Shown: positions 13,882-21,028 of the stretch, piece after piece
Layout of the letters: the number at the start of each line of letters is the position of its first letter
How positions within the stretch are numbered: position 1 is the stretch's first letter
DNA from: Thermoplasmata archaeon
Lineage (GTDB): Archaea > Thermoplasmatota > Thermoplasmata > Halarchaeoplasmatales > Halarchaeoplasmataceae
Assembly: GCA_007129655.1 (NCBI GenBank)
Contig: SKVC01000095.1
Location: 1-21,047, forward strand
Direction of reading: 5' to 3'
DNA length: 21,047 nt
Notes under the pieces: model-generated
The model's database searches: none
Seen by the model: the letters and a program-made list of their open reading frames with translations, nothing else
Told to the model about the DNA's origin: nothing
Program-made: the position numbers and the translations under genes

Positions 13882-14368
13882 CTCCTCTTTTTGGTGATGC
13901 TGCCCGATCTTCCCATTTGAATTGATCGAATATCCTATAGGCGACCCAGATAGCGGCTAGAACCGAAACGACGTACATATAGTAAAAATTCAATTTAGGT
14001 CTGTTGACACTGTTGATCGCTTCTAGGGATCCTCCCTCTTTCATCACACCATAAACAGAGAGCCGATCCCCCTCTTCCGGGGAAACAGTAGCGTTTAAAA
14101 TGGTCAGTTCCATGGTATCTCTACCGTACTTCACTTCTATGGTCAAGGGCTCGGTTTCTACGACCCTTCCCCCGACATTCACTTTTTCGTTTATGTAGCT
14201 CTGGTAATCCTTGATCAGATGCTCTTCGCCGGGATAGTTTCCATACTCCGGTCTCGGAGACTGGCTCCCGTAATAAACAAAGGAAGTAAACAGTAATATT
14301 AGGAGTATCAATATAGCTGTGAACCGGGCTTTCTTTGACTCGAACATTCCTTTAGCGATTCCAACCAT
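13865..14368 (-). CDS. Two-helix membrane protein with an OB-fold-like domain
   Basis: 167 residues. A transmembrane helix at about 15-34 is followed by an external domain of about 80 residues, then a second helix at about 128-147 and a charged tail. The central domain has the alternation of an OB-fold: VNVGGRVVETEPLTIEVKYG, then MELTILNATVSPEEGDRLSVYGVMKEGGSLEAINSV, resembling nucleic-acid-type OB-folds but located outside the membrane. Function unknown. The ATG at 14368 lies inside the end of the glycosyltransferase gene (17-base overlap); an alternative ATG at 14347 would shorten the N-terminus by seven residues. The overlap and the membrane-rich neighbours suggest a shared envelope role (inference). 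Confidence 0.7.
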   Translation of the reverse strand: MVGIAKGMFESKKARFTAILILLILLFTSFVYYGSQSPRPEYGNYPGEEHLIKDYQSYINEKVNVGGRVVETEPLTIEVKYGRDTMELTILNATVSPEEGDRLSVYGVMKEGGSLEAINSVNRPKLNFYYMYVVSVLAAIWVAYRIFDQFKWEDRAASPKRGGEDDG

Positions 14369-15005
14369 GGTCTATATGCTTTTTGTTTTTGAGCAGCATC
14401 TTTAGAACGATAAAAAATTGTGCAAGATGACTCCATGCCATACCCCGCGGTTTATCCGTTCTTCTCGTGGGCGCCGGTGTTTCAGTTATCCTGGCTCCTT
14501 TTTGATGGGCTTCCAGAGCAAATATACCGCAGGTGCATCTTCCCTCTAGCTGTAAATCGACGGCTAGATCTCTTTTTATAGCTCTGAATCCAGTTCCGGA
14601 GTCCGACACTTTGACTTTTCCTTTGACCATCATGGATATTACTCTCTCGGAGAACCTCGGTACATCATTTCTTTTACCGAATACCAGGTCCGCTTTGTCT
14701 TCTCGTATCTGTTTGACCAATAGAGGGATATGCCTGGGATCGTGCTCTCCATCGGCGTCCAGAGTGACGATGATGTTTCCGTCCGCTTTACGGAATCCCC
14801 TCTTTATGGATCCGATGTACCCCAGATTATTATCGTTCCTGAATACCTTCGCTTTATGGCTCCGGACCTTTTCTTCAGAGTGGTCGTCTATCACGATTAT
14901 TTCATCAACGTATCTATCCGTTTCTTCGATCACACGAGCTATCCTTTTTCCTTCGTTATAGGCCGGTATCACAGCGCTTATCTTCATGCGTTCAACTTCA
15001 ATCAT
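14352..15005 (-). CDS. Family 2 glycosyltransferase (GT-A domain only)
   Basis: 217 residues. The GT2 core is clear: ISAVIPAYNEGKRI at the nucleotide-sugar site, IIVIDDHS, NLGYIGSIKRGF, and the DxD-type LDADGEHDP. Motifs VFGKRN and SGTGFRAIKRD resemble dolichyl- or polyprenyl-phosphate mannosyl/glucosyltransferases. There are no C-terminal membrane helices, so the protein is probably membrane-associated only peripherally. It would charge a lipid carrier with sugar for glycoprotein or glycolipid synthesis (inference from family). The ATG at 15005 has GAGG six bases upstream; an inner ATG at 14987 also fits the family start. It overlaps the upstream small gene by eight bases and the downstream one by 17. 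Confidence 0.9.
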   Translation of the reverse strand: MIEVERMKISAVIPAYNEGKRIARVIEETDRYVDEIIVIDDHSEEKVRSHKAKVFRNDNNLGYIGSIKRGFRKADGNIIVTLDADGEHDPRHIPLLVKQIREDKADLVFGKRNDVPRFSERVISMMVKGKVKVSDSGTGFRAIKRDLAVDLQLEGRCTCGIFALEAHQKGARITETPAPTRRTDKPRGMAWSHLAQFFIVLKMLLKNKKHIDHGWNR

Positions 15006-15216
15006 TCCTTGCCTCTACCCATTTCATAGCCGGTCTGGCCGATAAACCGTGCATCAGTACAGAGAAAATGATAATTAACGTGACCAAAGCGACGACTTCT
15101 CGAGCACCCTGGAACTCTGCCAAATGTTTTTCGAGTGTACGCGGAAGCAGAGCTGACATCAATACTAGAATACCTGCGGCCAGCAATATTATGTCGTACA
15201 CATCAGGTTGCAGCAT
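14998..15216 (-). CDS. Small two-helix membrane protein resembling both ends of a cation:proton antiporter
   Basis: 72 residues with two hydrophobic helices at about 8-25 and 40-57. The second half, including IIFSVLMHGLSARPAMKWVE, looks like the last transmembrane segment of CPA1-type cation:proton antiporters; the first half (ILLAAGILVLMSALLPR) resembles the first helix of such proteins, which are about 400 residues long. The frame is open and intact and the gene heads a translationally overlapping operon, so it may be expressed. Whether it is an internally deleted antiporter, a real small protein or a chance resemblance is undecided. A TATA-like TTTTTTATG lies about 36 bases upstream. Confidence 0.6.
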   Translation of the reverse strand: MLQPDVYDIILLAAGILVLMSALLPRTLEKHLAEFQGAREVVALVTLIIIFSVLMHGLSARPAMKWVEARND

Positions 15217-15305
15217 ATCTGATCACTTTGAAGGATTAGGCAGCCTACACATAAAAAATAATCGCACCGAAAATTTTACAACATATTAACTACGTACTTA
15301 TTGAT

Positions 15306-15764
15306 ATGTACGGGAAGATGATATTACCTACGGACGGCTCCGAACTTTCATACATAGGAGTCAAAGAAGGACTGGAAGTGGCTAAGAAACTCGGGATACC
15401 CGCAGTGGCGATATACGTACTGCAGCCTGCAAAATACACTCCGGGACTTATGGAGTACGGCCTGGCCGATGCAGCGGTAAACGCTCAGGAACTGATAATG
15501 GAAGGCTTCGAAAAGAAGGGAAAACAGATAATGGAGAACGTGAAAAAAATGGCCGATGCCAAGGGCGTCAAGCTGGAAACGAAGATAGTCGATGGTATCC
15601 CATACAAAGAGATAACCAACCTGGCCGAAGATAACGACATGATCTACATTTCATCCCACGGACACTCTGGCTGGTCCTCGCTTTTCATCGGAAGTACCAC
15701 AGATAGAGTTCTGAAGCACACTAAATCCACGGTGGCCGTTGTTCACTCCAAGAACTCGGAATGA
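15306..15764 (+). CDS. Universal stress protein (UspA family)
   Basis: 152 residues, one Usp domain. It opens with MYGKMILPTDGSELSYIGVKEGLEVAKKLG, has the linker-helix region in the middle, and ends with the ATP-site motif: SSHGHSGWSSLFIGSTTDRVL. In ATP-binding members this is Gly-2-Gly-9-Gly-Ser; here the first Gly is replaced by Ser while the 9-residue spacing and the final Gly-Ser are kept, so nucleotide binding is likely but not assured. The ATG has no Shine-Dalgarno sequence and TTTTACAA lies about 28 bases upstream, suggesting a leaderless transcript. Monocistronic; the convergent CofE-like gene ends 18 bases downstream. Confidence 0.92.
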   Translation: MYGKMILPTDGSELSYIGVKEGLEVAKKLGIPAVAIYVLQPAKYTPGLMEYGLADAAVNAQELIMEGFEKKGKQIMENVKKMADAKGVKLETKIVDGIPYKEITNLAEDNDMIYISSHGHSGWSSLFIGSTTDRVLKHTKSTVAVVHSKNSE

Positions 15765-15782
15765 GAAACCGGCTCAATCAAC

Positions 15783-16943
15783 TCATCCAAGAAAATTCTT
15801 CACCAGTACCACCGGTGTACCTGCATCCGCGGAACCGCTCACCAGATCCGCAAGGCTGCCGAGGATGTCTTCCATCCTCCTAGGAGTCGTGCCTTCTCTT
15901 TCCATGGCAGATTCCGAAGAACTGGCCTTTTTCTGTTTCAGAATATCTTCGATCTCTTTTACGCCTTTACCCTGATGGTGCAGACTGTCTGCCAGAAATT
16001 TGTACTTGAATCCCCTGCGGAACAGATTCAAACCGTCGGTAGCCGCTACAGTCACACTGGGGTCCGCGAGCTCGTAGATACCGCTGGTTGGATCCTTGTA
16101 GGCACCGTCTCCGTAAATAAGTGCTTCCACATGTACTCCCAGTTCTTCTTGAATTCGATGCTGCAACTCCGTTACCACTTCGTAGCCGTCCCTGGGAGCC
16201 AGTTTCAAACGTCCTCCGCTGGACATATTGCTTCCCAGAAGTCCCCAGTCCGAACATGACTCTCCGGTGGTGAATAACTGGCACAGCGTTATACAGTTGT
16301 CGAACTCGCTGCAAATCGCCTCTTTGGTTTGTTTTCTGGTATGTATATCCGCAGCTATGACGCCGTCGGGTTCCAGTTCCAGTATACTCAGAGGATCGTT
16401 GCTCAGGATGATCTCCGGTGTCGCTCCGGTCTTCGCTATAATGTCATGATAGTACTGGATGTAGTTCATATCCGTTATGGGATGCTTGAATTCTTTTCCT
16501 TGGATATCGTCCATTGTGATGAGCTCTTTACCTAGCTCCGTAACGAAGTCGGGACAGATCGTCTGATTGCCCACCTCGTCGCACGGGAACGAAAACTGTA
16601 CGATAACTTTTCCTTCGGGCACCGCTTCCGCCACCGACTCAAGTATCATGGAAAATCTGTTTCTGCTGGTTATGGGAAACACCACGCCGATGGTTCCATC
16701 TTTGGAAAGCCCGAGCCTGTTTCTTATCTCTTTTGAAACTTCATCTACAGTAACAAAATTATCCTGTGCTCTGGCAACCACGGATTCGGTGATGCAAACA
16801 ATATCTCCGTTGTGAAGTAACTCATCTTTGTAGCAGCGTTTTACCGCCTGAAATACCTGGTTAACTATATCTGTTCCAGGTACGATAACTCCCATCTTCA
16901 AACCGAAGGCCATGGGCCCTACGTAATCTGGTATCTCTATCAT
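15783..16943 (-). CDS. Long CofE-like (F420-0:glutamate ligase superfamily) protein
   Basis: 386 residues. Motifs shared with the F420-0:gamma-glutamyl ligase fold include VPGTDI, NGDIVCITESVVARAQ, VVFPITSRNRFSMIL, PCDEVGN, YGLLGSN-like WGLLGSNMSS, YGDGAYKDPTSGIYELADPSV and the C-terminal GTTPRRMEDILGSLADLVSGSADAGTPVVLV. Ordinary archaeal CofE is about 250 residues; this long form, also known from anaerobic bacteria, has extra domains and no proven substrate. It may add glutamate or another amino acid to a cofactor, but F420 itself is only one possibility. There is a strong leaderless promoter: AGTATTATATC on the minus strand lies 27 bases before the ATG. No F420 biosynthesis gene is nearby. 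Confidence 0.82.
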   Translation of the reverse strand: MIEIPDYVGPMAFGLKMGVIVPGTDIVNQVFQAVKRCYKDELLHNGDIVCITESVVARAQDNFVTVDEVSKEIRNRLGLSKDGTIGVVFPITSRNRFSMILESVAEAVPEGKVIVQFSFPCDEVGNQTICPDFVTELGKELITMDDIQGKEFKHPITDMNYIQYYHDIIAKTGATPEIILSNDPLSILELEPDGVIAADIHTRKQTKEAICSEFDNCITLCQLFTTGESCSDWGLLGSNMSSGGRLKLAPRDGYEVVTELQHRIQEELGVHVEALIYGDGAYKDPTSGIYELADPSVTVAATDGLNLFRRGFKYKFLADSLHHQGKGVKEIEDILKQKKASSSESAMEREGTTPRRMEDILGSLADLVSGSADAGTPVVLVKNFLG

Positions 16944-16964
16944 GTATGTGCAAACCGTGGTATA

Positions 16965-16975
16965 GATATAATACT
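16965..16975 (-). promoter_or_regulatory. TATA box for the CofE-like gene
   Basis: AGTATTATATC on the minus strand is centred 27 bases from the ATG at 16943, exactly the leaderless spacing. The remainder of the 104-base divergent gap to 17047 holds the promoter of the DUF454 gene and a T-rich stretch; I see nothing else in it. Confidence 0.55.
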
Positions 16976-17047
16976 TTTGGAATATCTGTGTGCACCCTTT
17001 CTTTTTTTCACAAACTATTTTAGAAGTAACTCATCTCTTACTAGTCG

Positions 17048-17461
17048 ATGAAGAAAAAGGATTATCTCTGCATGACCCAACTTTCACCCAACAAGTACGT
17101 AAGGGTACTGCTGATGATCGCCGGCACTTTCTTCGTTGTTATAGGTATGATCGGCGTTGTTCTCCCGATACTACCCACCACTCCTTTTTTGCTCTTGGCG
17201 GCAGCCTGCTACTCCAAGAGCTCAAAAAGATGCCACGACTGGCTTCTGACCAACAGAGTCTTCGGTGATTACATACGAAATTATCTGGAAGGAAATGGAA
17301 TCTCCATGAGAGTCAAGCTCTCCACCATCGCTTTCTTGTGGGTCACCATATCCACATCTGCATTTTTCTTTGTGGAGATATTCTGGGTACGGATACTATT
17401 GTTCGTGATCGCCACCGGAGTAACCATACACATCTTGACTTTAAAAACTTTGAAACACTAG
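17048..17461 (+). CDS. DUF454 (YbaN-like) inner membrane protein
   Basis: 137 residues. The family signature is present: GTFFVVIGMIGVVLPILPTTPFLLLAAACYSKSSKRCHDWLLTNRVFGDYI. Three hydrophobic segments are predicted at about 20-55 (one long or two short helices), 95-112 and 114-130. YbaN proteins are small membrane proteins of unknown function, widespread in bacteria and present in some archaea. The ATG at 17048 has no Shine-Dalgarno sequence; TTTTAGAA about 28 bases upstream may be the TATA box. The catalase gene follows 56 bases later with its own promoter. Confidence 0.85.
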   Translation: MKKKDYLCMTQLSPNKYVRVLLMIAGTFFVVIGMIGVVLPILPTTPFLLLAAACYSKSSKRCHDWLLTNRVFGDYIRNYLEGNGISMRVKLSTIAFLWVTISTSAFFFVEIFWVRILLFVIATGVTIHILTLKTLKH

Positions 17462-17465
17462 CTCT

Positions 17466-17488
17466 AAAAACGTTTAAATACGGTTTTT
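17466..17488. promoter_or_regulatory. Catalase promoter with inverted arms around the TATA box
   Basis: TTTAAATA (17473-17480) predicts transcription from about 17503. Arms AAAAAC (17466-17471) and GTTTTT (17483-17488) flank it symmetrically, a layout that could let a repressor mask the TATA box. The Shine-Dalgarno GAGGG (17508-17512) lies five bases before the ATG. Confidence 0.4.
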
Positions 17489-17517
17489 AACCTATGTAAA
17501 TAATCAAGAGGGATTTT

Positions 17518-19020
17518 ATGGATAAAAAAAAGAAGATGACCACAAGTTCAGGCAAGCCCGTTGACAATGACCTTAACTCCATGACCGCCGGTGAAAAAGG
17601 ACCCGGTTTACTTCAAGACATGCACCTTTTGGATAAATTGGCACATTTCGATAGGGAGCGTATCCCGGAACGCGTAGTACACGCCAAGGGCACCGGCGCC
17701 CACGGATATTTTGAAGTTACCAACGACTTGAGCGAGTACACCAGAGCTAAGTTCCTCTCGGAAGTTGGCAAAAAAACCGATGTTTTCGCCCGGTTCTCCA
17801 CCGTAGGCGGAGAGCGTGGTTCCGCCGATGCCGAACGTGACCCCCGTGGTTTCGCAATCAAATTCTATACCGAAGAAGGTAACTACGATATGGTGGGCAA
17901 CAACACCCCGATATTCTTCATCAGAGACGCCATGAAATTTCCTGATTTCATACACACCCAGAAACGTAATCCCAGGACCAACCTAAAGGACCCGAACATG
18001 TTCTGGGACTTCCTTTCTCTAACTCCGGAATCCATACACCAGGTGACCATCCTCTTCTCAGACAGAGGCACGCCCAAGAACTTCAGGCACATGAACGGAT
18101 ACAGCAGCCATACCTTCATGTGGTACAACGAAAAGGGAGAATACGTATGGGTGAAATATCATTTCAAGACGGACCAAGGGATCAAGAATCTTACAAGAGA
18201 GGAGGCCGCTGAACTGGTGGGAAGCGACCCGGACCATGCCACTCGAGACCTATTCGAGAGCATCGAAAAGGGAAACTATCCTGTATGGAACGTTGAAGTA
18301 CAGATAATGACACCGGAGGAAGCTGAGAACTATCGCTTCGACCCCTTCGATATCACCAAGGTCTGGCCCCATGAAGACTACCCTCCCATACCACTGGGAC
18401 GCATGGTTTTAGATCGTAATCCGACAAATTACTTTGCAGAGGTGGAACAGGCCGCATTTTCACCTGCCAATTTCGTTCCCGGCATAGGCCCATCTCCGGA
18501 CAGATTGCTCCAGGGACGTTTGTTCAGCTATCATGACACCCACAGGCACAGACTGGGTGCCAACTACGAATTACTGCCTATCAACGCCCCTAAATCAGGA
18601 GTAAACAACTATCAAAGAGACGGTCCCATGCGATCTGACGACGGCGGCAGCGGACCCAATTACTGGCCCAACAGCTTCCAAGGACCGGATCCGGATACGG
18701 ACTATGCACTACCGGAAATCGACATCCACGGTATGGCGGCGAGACACGAATACGAACTCGGCGATATCGACTTCGTTCAGCCCGCGGCACTCTTCAACAA
18801 GGTGATGAACGACCAGGACAGAGAACATCTCATAGGAAACATAGTGTCCCATCTCAGTGGAGCTCACGAAAAGCTACAGCTAAGACAGGCTGCGCTATTC
18901 TACAAAGTCGATCCGGAATACGGCGGCGGAGTCGCCGAAGGCCTGGGTATCTCCATGGACGAGGTCAAAAGACTTGCGGAGATGTCACAGGAAGAGCGTG
19001 TAAAGTCGACGGCTCTATAG
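17518..19020 (+). CDS. katA: Monofunctional haem catalase
   Basis: 500 residues, the small-subunit size. Distal residues are His55 (RVVHAKGTGAHG) and the Asn in DMVGNNTPIFFIRD (128-129); the proximal haem ligand is Tyr338 in RLFSYHDTHRHRLG. Other conserved blocks are FARFSTVGGERGSADAERDPRGFAIKFYTEEGN, RDPRGF-type contacts and SSHTFMWYN. It converts hydrogen peroxide to water and oxygen. Haem catalases are rare and patchy in archaea and are usually taken to be acquired from bacteria; I cannot see the donor by eye. This gene, unlike most here, has a clear Shine-Dalgarno sequence. It is followed by the RNase H gene after 15 bases, so both are probably co-transcribed. Confidence 0.98.
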   Translation: MDKKKKMTTSSGKPVDNDLNSMTAGEKGPGLLQDMHLLDKLAHFDRERIPERVVHAKGTGAHGYFEVTNDLSEYTRAKFLSEVGKKTDVFARFSTVGGERGSADAERDPRGFAIKFYTEEGNYDMVGNNTPIFFIRDAMKFPDFIHTQKRNPRTNLKDPNMFWDFLSLTPESIHQVTILFSDRGTPKNFRHMNGYSSHTFMWYNEKGEYVWVKYHFKTDQGIKNLTREEAAELVGSDPDHATRDLFESIEKGNYPVWNVEVQIMTPEEAENYRFDPFDITKVWPHEDYPPIPLGRMVLDRNPTNYFAEVEQAAFSPANFVPGIGPSPDRLLQGRLFSYHDTHRHRLGANYELLPINAPKSGVNNYQRDGPMRSDDGGSGPNYWPNSFQGPDPDTDYALPEIDIHGMAARHEYELGDIDFVQPAALFNKVMNDQDREHLIGNIVSHLSGAHEKLQLRQAALFYKVDPEYGGGVAEGLGISMDEVKRLAEMSQEERVKSTAL

Positions 19021-19035
19021 GTCGGAGTCTAAATC

Positions 19036-19599
19036 ATGAGTGAAATACTGTTACACGTGGACGGAGCATATCGTGGAAAGGGCGGCGGAGTCGCATCTTA
19101 CGGTTATATCGTTAAGAAGAATTCTAAAACCATACGGAAAGATTACGGTTTATTTCTCGAAGAGCGAGTCACCAACAATTACGCTGAGTACATGGCACTG
19201 ATCAAGGCTCTGAGATGGATAAAGGATTCCGATCTGAAATTTCAAAGTATCTTGATAAGGTCGGATTCTCAACTGGTGGTCAACCAGGTGAACGGAGATT
19301 GGTCCGTCAGATCCGGTAATCTGAAGGATCTATATAAAAAAGCACGTGGACTGCTCGATCACTTCGAAGAACTGAGTAAATCAGTCCGATTAGAGCACGT
19401 TGTTCGAGAGAAAAATACGGAAGCCGACGAACTCTCGCAGATGGCTATCGAGGACCATTTTCTAGCCCGGAAATTGAAGAAAAAAGAAAAAATGTGTTCA
19501 TCTTGTGGAAAAAGGATGGTACTCCGAGAGGGAAAATACGGTAAATTTTGGGGATGCACCGGCTATCCGGATTGCAAGAAAACGGAAAAACACGGCTGA
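19036..19599 (+). CDS. rnhA: RNase HI fused to a topoisomerase-type C4 zinc finger
   Basis: 187 residues. Residues 1 to about 140 are an RNase HI domain with all four catalytic acids: Asp9 (VDGAYRGKGGGV), Glu51 (NNYAEYMAL), Asp77 (RSDSQLVV) and Asp131 (EADELSQMA). After a lysine-rich linker, residues 154-180 form a C4 zinc finger of the DNA topoisomerase I C-terminal type, with Cys154, Cys157, Cys174 and Cys180 (CSSCGKRMVLREGKYGKFWGC, GYPDC). The enzyme should cut RNA in RNA-DNA hybrids; the finger would add nucleic-acid binding. The ATG has GGAG eight bases upstream. It follows catalase closely and precedes the proteolipid-like gene by 38 bases; linkage to peroxide damage repair is speculative. 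Confidence 0.9.
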   Translation: MSEILLHVDGAYRGKGGGVASYGYIVKKNSKTIRKDYGLFLEERVTNNYAEYMALIKALRWIKDSDLKFQSILIRSDSQLVVNQVNGDWSVRSGNLKDLYKKARGLLDHFEELSKSVRLEHVVREKNTEADELSQMAIEDHFLARKLKKKEKMCSSCGKRMVLREGKYGKFWGCTGYPDCKKTEKHG

Positions 19600-19637
19600 A
19601 CGAAAAGATACAAATACAGTTTTTCAATCGTACATTC

Positions 19638-20360
19638 ATGGAAGAACTGTATCTTTGGTTCGGATTATCCATAGGTCTAGCCGCCTTTGGTTGTATATGG
19701 ACAGTCATGACCGGATTCAAGGAACGCCGTCGGGTCCTGGATTCTCTGAAGATGGACTATTCCGTCGGTGAAGATAAGGAAGAACAACCCGGGTTTCCCT
19801 TCCAATCACTTGTTTACATCCTATTGGCTGTACCTCCTCTTACACACACGGTTTTGGTAGCCATACTGATCTTTATCTTCAGTCCTCTGACCGAGCCACA
19901 GCTTGTGGTCGCTAAGGGTGCATTATTATGCATAGGCCTAAGCGCTCTATTCGGTAATCTGGGATGCAGTATGATGTACGCTGAAGCTATGGAAGGCCTC
20001 GGTAAGTCGGATAAACAGTACTACGGAAGGTACATGCTATTCCTGGTTTTGCCAGAAACTATCGTCATCCACGGTCTTCTATTAGCCATATTGGGTTTAA
20101 CTCTCAGCGGTATCATCGGCGAACCCGTGGCCCTGAGCATCGAAACCGCCGATATCTACTTCCAGGCATGTTTGTTACTCGGTATATCTGGTGTTGCCGC
20201 ACTATTCATGGGCTCGTCCTTCCGAAGAGCACCGTCTCTGGTCGAGTCTTCCGAGAATTACGTAACCAAAATATTCCGTACATTAGCTCCCGTGGCACTG
20301 AACATAACCGCACTGGTCATCGCTCTATGGCTCATGCTGGATAGTGGTTTTTTCGCATAA
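19638..20360 (+). CDS. Triple-hairpin A/V-type ATPase proteolipid-like membrane protein
   Basis: 240 residues in six helices, readable as three helical hairpins. Hairpin 2 is a clear K/c-subunit match: IGLSALFGNLGCSMMYAEAMEG followed by LVLPETIVIHGLLLAIL, with the ion-binding Glu140. Hairpin 1 has GLSIGLAAFG and LLAVPPLTHTVLVAIL, where Pro67 replaces the Glu. Hairpin 3 has LLLGISGVAALF and LAPVALNITALVIALWL, where Val219 replaces it. Family knowledge: proteolipids form the rotor ring, one acid per ion. Alternatively, this could be an unrelated six-helix protein with a chance PET motif, or a non-ATPase homologue. No other ATP synthase gene is in the window. The start at 19638 is chosen because the longer frame from 19548 lies inside rnhA. 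No obvious promoter; probably co-transcribed. Confidence 0.65.
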   Translation: MEELYLWFGLSIGLAAFGCIWTVMTGFKERRRVLDSLKMDYSVGEDKEEQPGFPFQSLVYILLAVPPLTHTVLVAILIFIFSPLTEPQLVVAKGALLCIGLSALFGNLGCSMMYAEAMEGLGKSDKQYYGRYMLFLVLPETIVIHGLLLAILGLTLSGIIGEPVALSIETADIYFQACLLLGISGVAALFMGSSFRRAPSLVESSENYVTKIFRTLAPVALNITALVIALWLMLDSGFFA

Positions 20361-20423
20361 TTTTATGTGAGCTTTAGCTCTTGGATAATGTATCTGGTTT
20401 TACAATATCTAAAATTACGATTA

Positions 20424-20435
20424 ATTATATATATG
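20424..20435 (+). promoter_or_regulatory. Promoter TATA box of the PGF-CTERM gene
   Basis: ATTATATATATG is centred about 34 bases before the ATG at 20464. The 103-base gap before this gene also contains a GAGC-TTTA-GCTC mini-hairpin around 20370, a weak terminator candidate. Confidence 0.5.
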
Positions 20436-20463
20436 TCCTCTAACGTATAACTATTTGATAAAT

Positions 20464-20946
20464 ATGTTTGGGAAAGAATTAGAACAAAGGGTAGGAGTGA
20501 TCGTAGCTATCTCAGCGCTTCTTGTGTTATTCAGCTTCGGTCTGACCAGTGGACACTCTCCGTCATCTATGGTCCTGGAGTACGATACGGAAGCTGGAGA
20601 ATTGACCGTTAATATAACACACGTAGTGGCCGATCTGGAAACTCATTTTGTCGAATTTATAGAAGTCGAAATCGATGGTGTACCGGTAATGAACGAAACT
20701 TATGCGGCACAGCCGAGGTTCGATATTTTCGAATATATCTACGAGTTAGATGCAGAAGAAGGCAGCACGATATCGGTGACAGCATACTGTAATCAAGTAG
20801 GTTCCGTTTCCGCATCGTTAGATGTTGGTGTGGATGATGAGGTCGAAGTACCTGAAGAAGAAGACACTCCAGGATTTACATTTATGCTTCTATCCCTTGG
20901 GATCGTTTTCTCTGCTTTGGTATATGGCAAAAGAAGATATCCTTGA
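20464..20946 (+). CDS. Secreted surface protein with PGF-CTERM sorting signal
   Basis: 160 residues. A signal peptide or anchor (about 9-32) precedes a beta-rich ectodomain (about 40-118) with Ig-like alternation. An acidic Val/Pro/Glu stretch (about 119-134) leads to the C-terminus: Thr-Pro-Gly-Phe at 135-138, a hydrophobic helix, and a terminal Lys-Arg-Arg cluster. This three-part tail is the PGF-CTERM signal processed by archaeosortase A, which cleaves it and lipid-anchors the protein. The predicted mature protein would sit on the outer face of the cell. The ATG at 20464 is used; the upstream in-frame TTG at 20455 is unlikely. Function unknown. Confidence 0.8.
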   Translation: MFGKELEQRVGVIVAISALLVLFSFGLTSGHSPSSMVLEYDTEAGELTVNITHVVADLETHFVEFIEVEIDGVPVMNETYAAQPRFDIFEYIYELDAEEGSTISVTAYCNQVGSVSASLDVGVDDEVEVPEEEDTPGFTFMLLSLGIVFSALVYGKRRYP

Positions 20947-21004
20947 GATCACGATATAGCAGAGAATCTTTCACATATGAAATCAAAACATTGAACGCAT
21001 ATCT

Positions 21005-21024
21005 GTTTCAAATATTTTTGAAAC
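21005..21024. repeat. Perfect inverted repeat upstream of a promoter at the right edge
   Basis: GTTTCAAA (21005-21012) and TTTGAAAC (21017-21024) form a perfect eight-base palindrome with a four-base centre. A TATA-like TTTATTAA at 21032-21039 follows immediately, so the repeat occupies the position of an upstream operator or activator site for the next gene, which lies beyond the window. It could alternatively terminate the preceding gene. Confidence 0.45.
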
Positions 21025-21028
21025 CGTA

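Noticed and set aside
19548..19637. N-terminal extension of the proteolipid-like protein by 30 residues
   Set aside because: The extension overlaps the zinc finger of rnhA in another frame, is hydrophilic and unlike a proteolipid N-terminus, whereas the ATG at 19638 begins just before the first helix.
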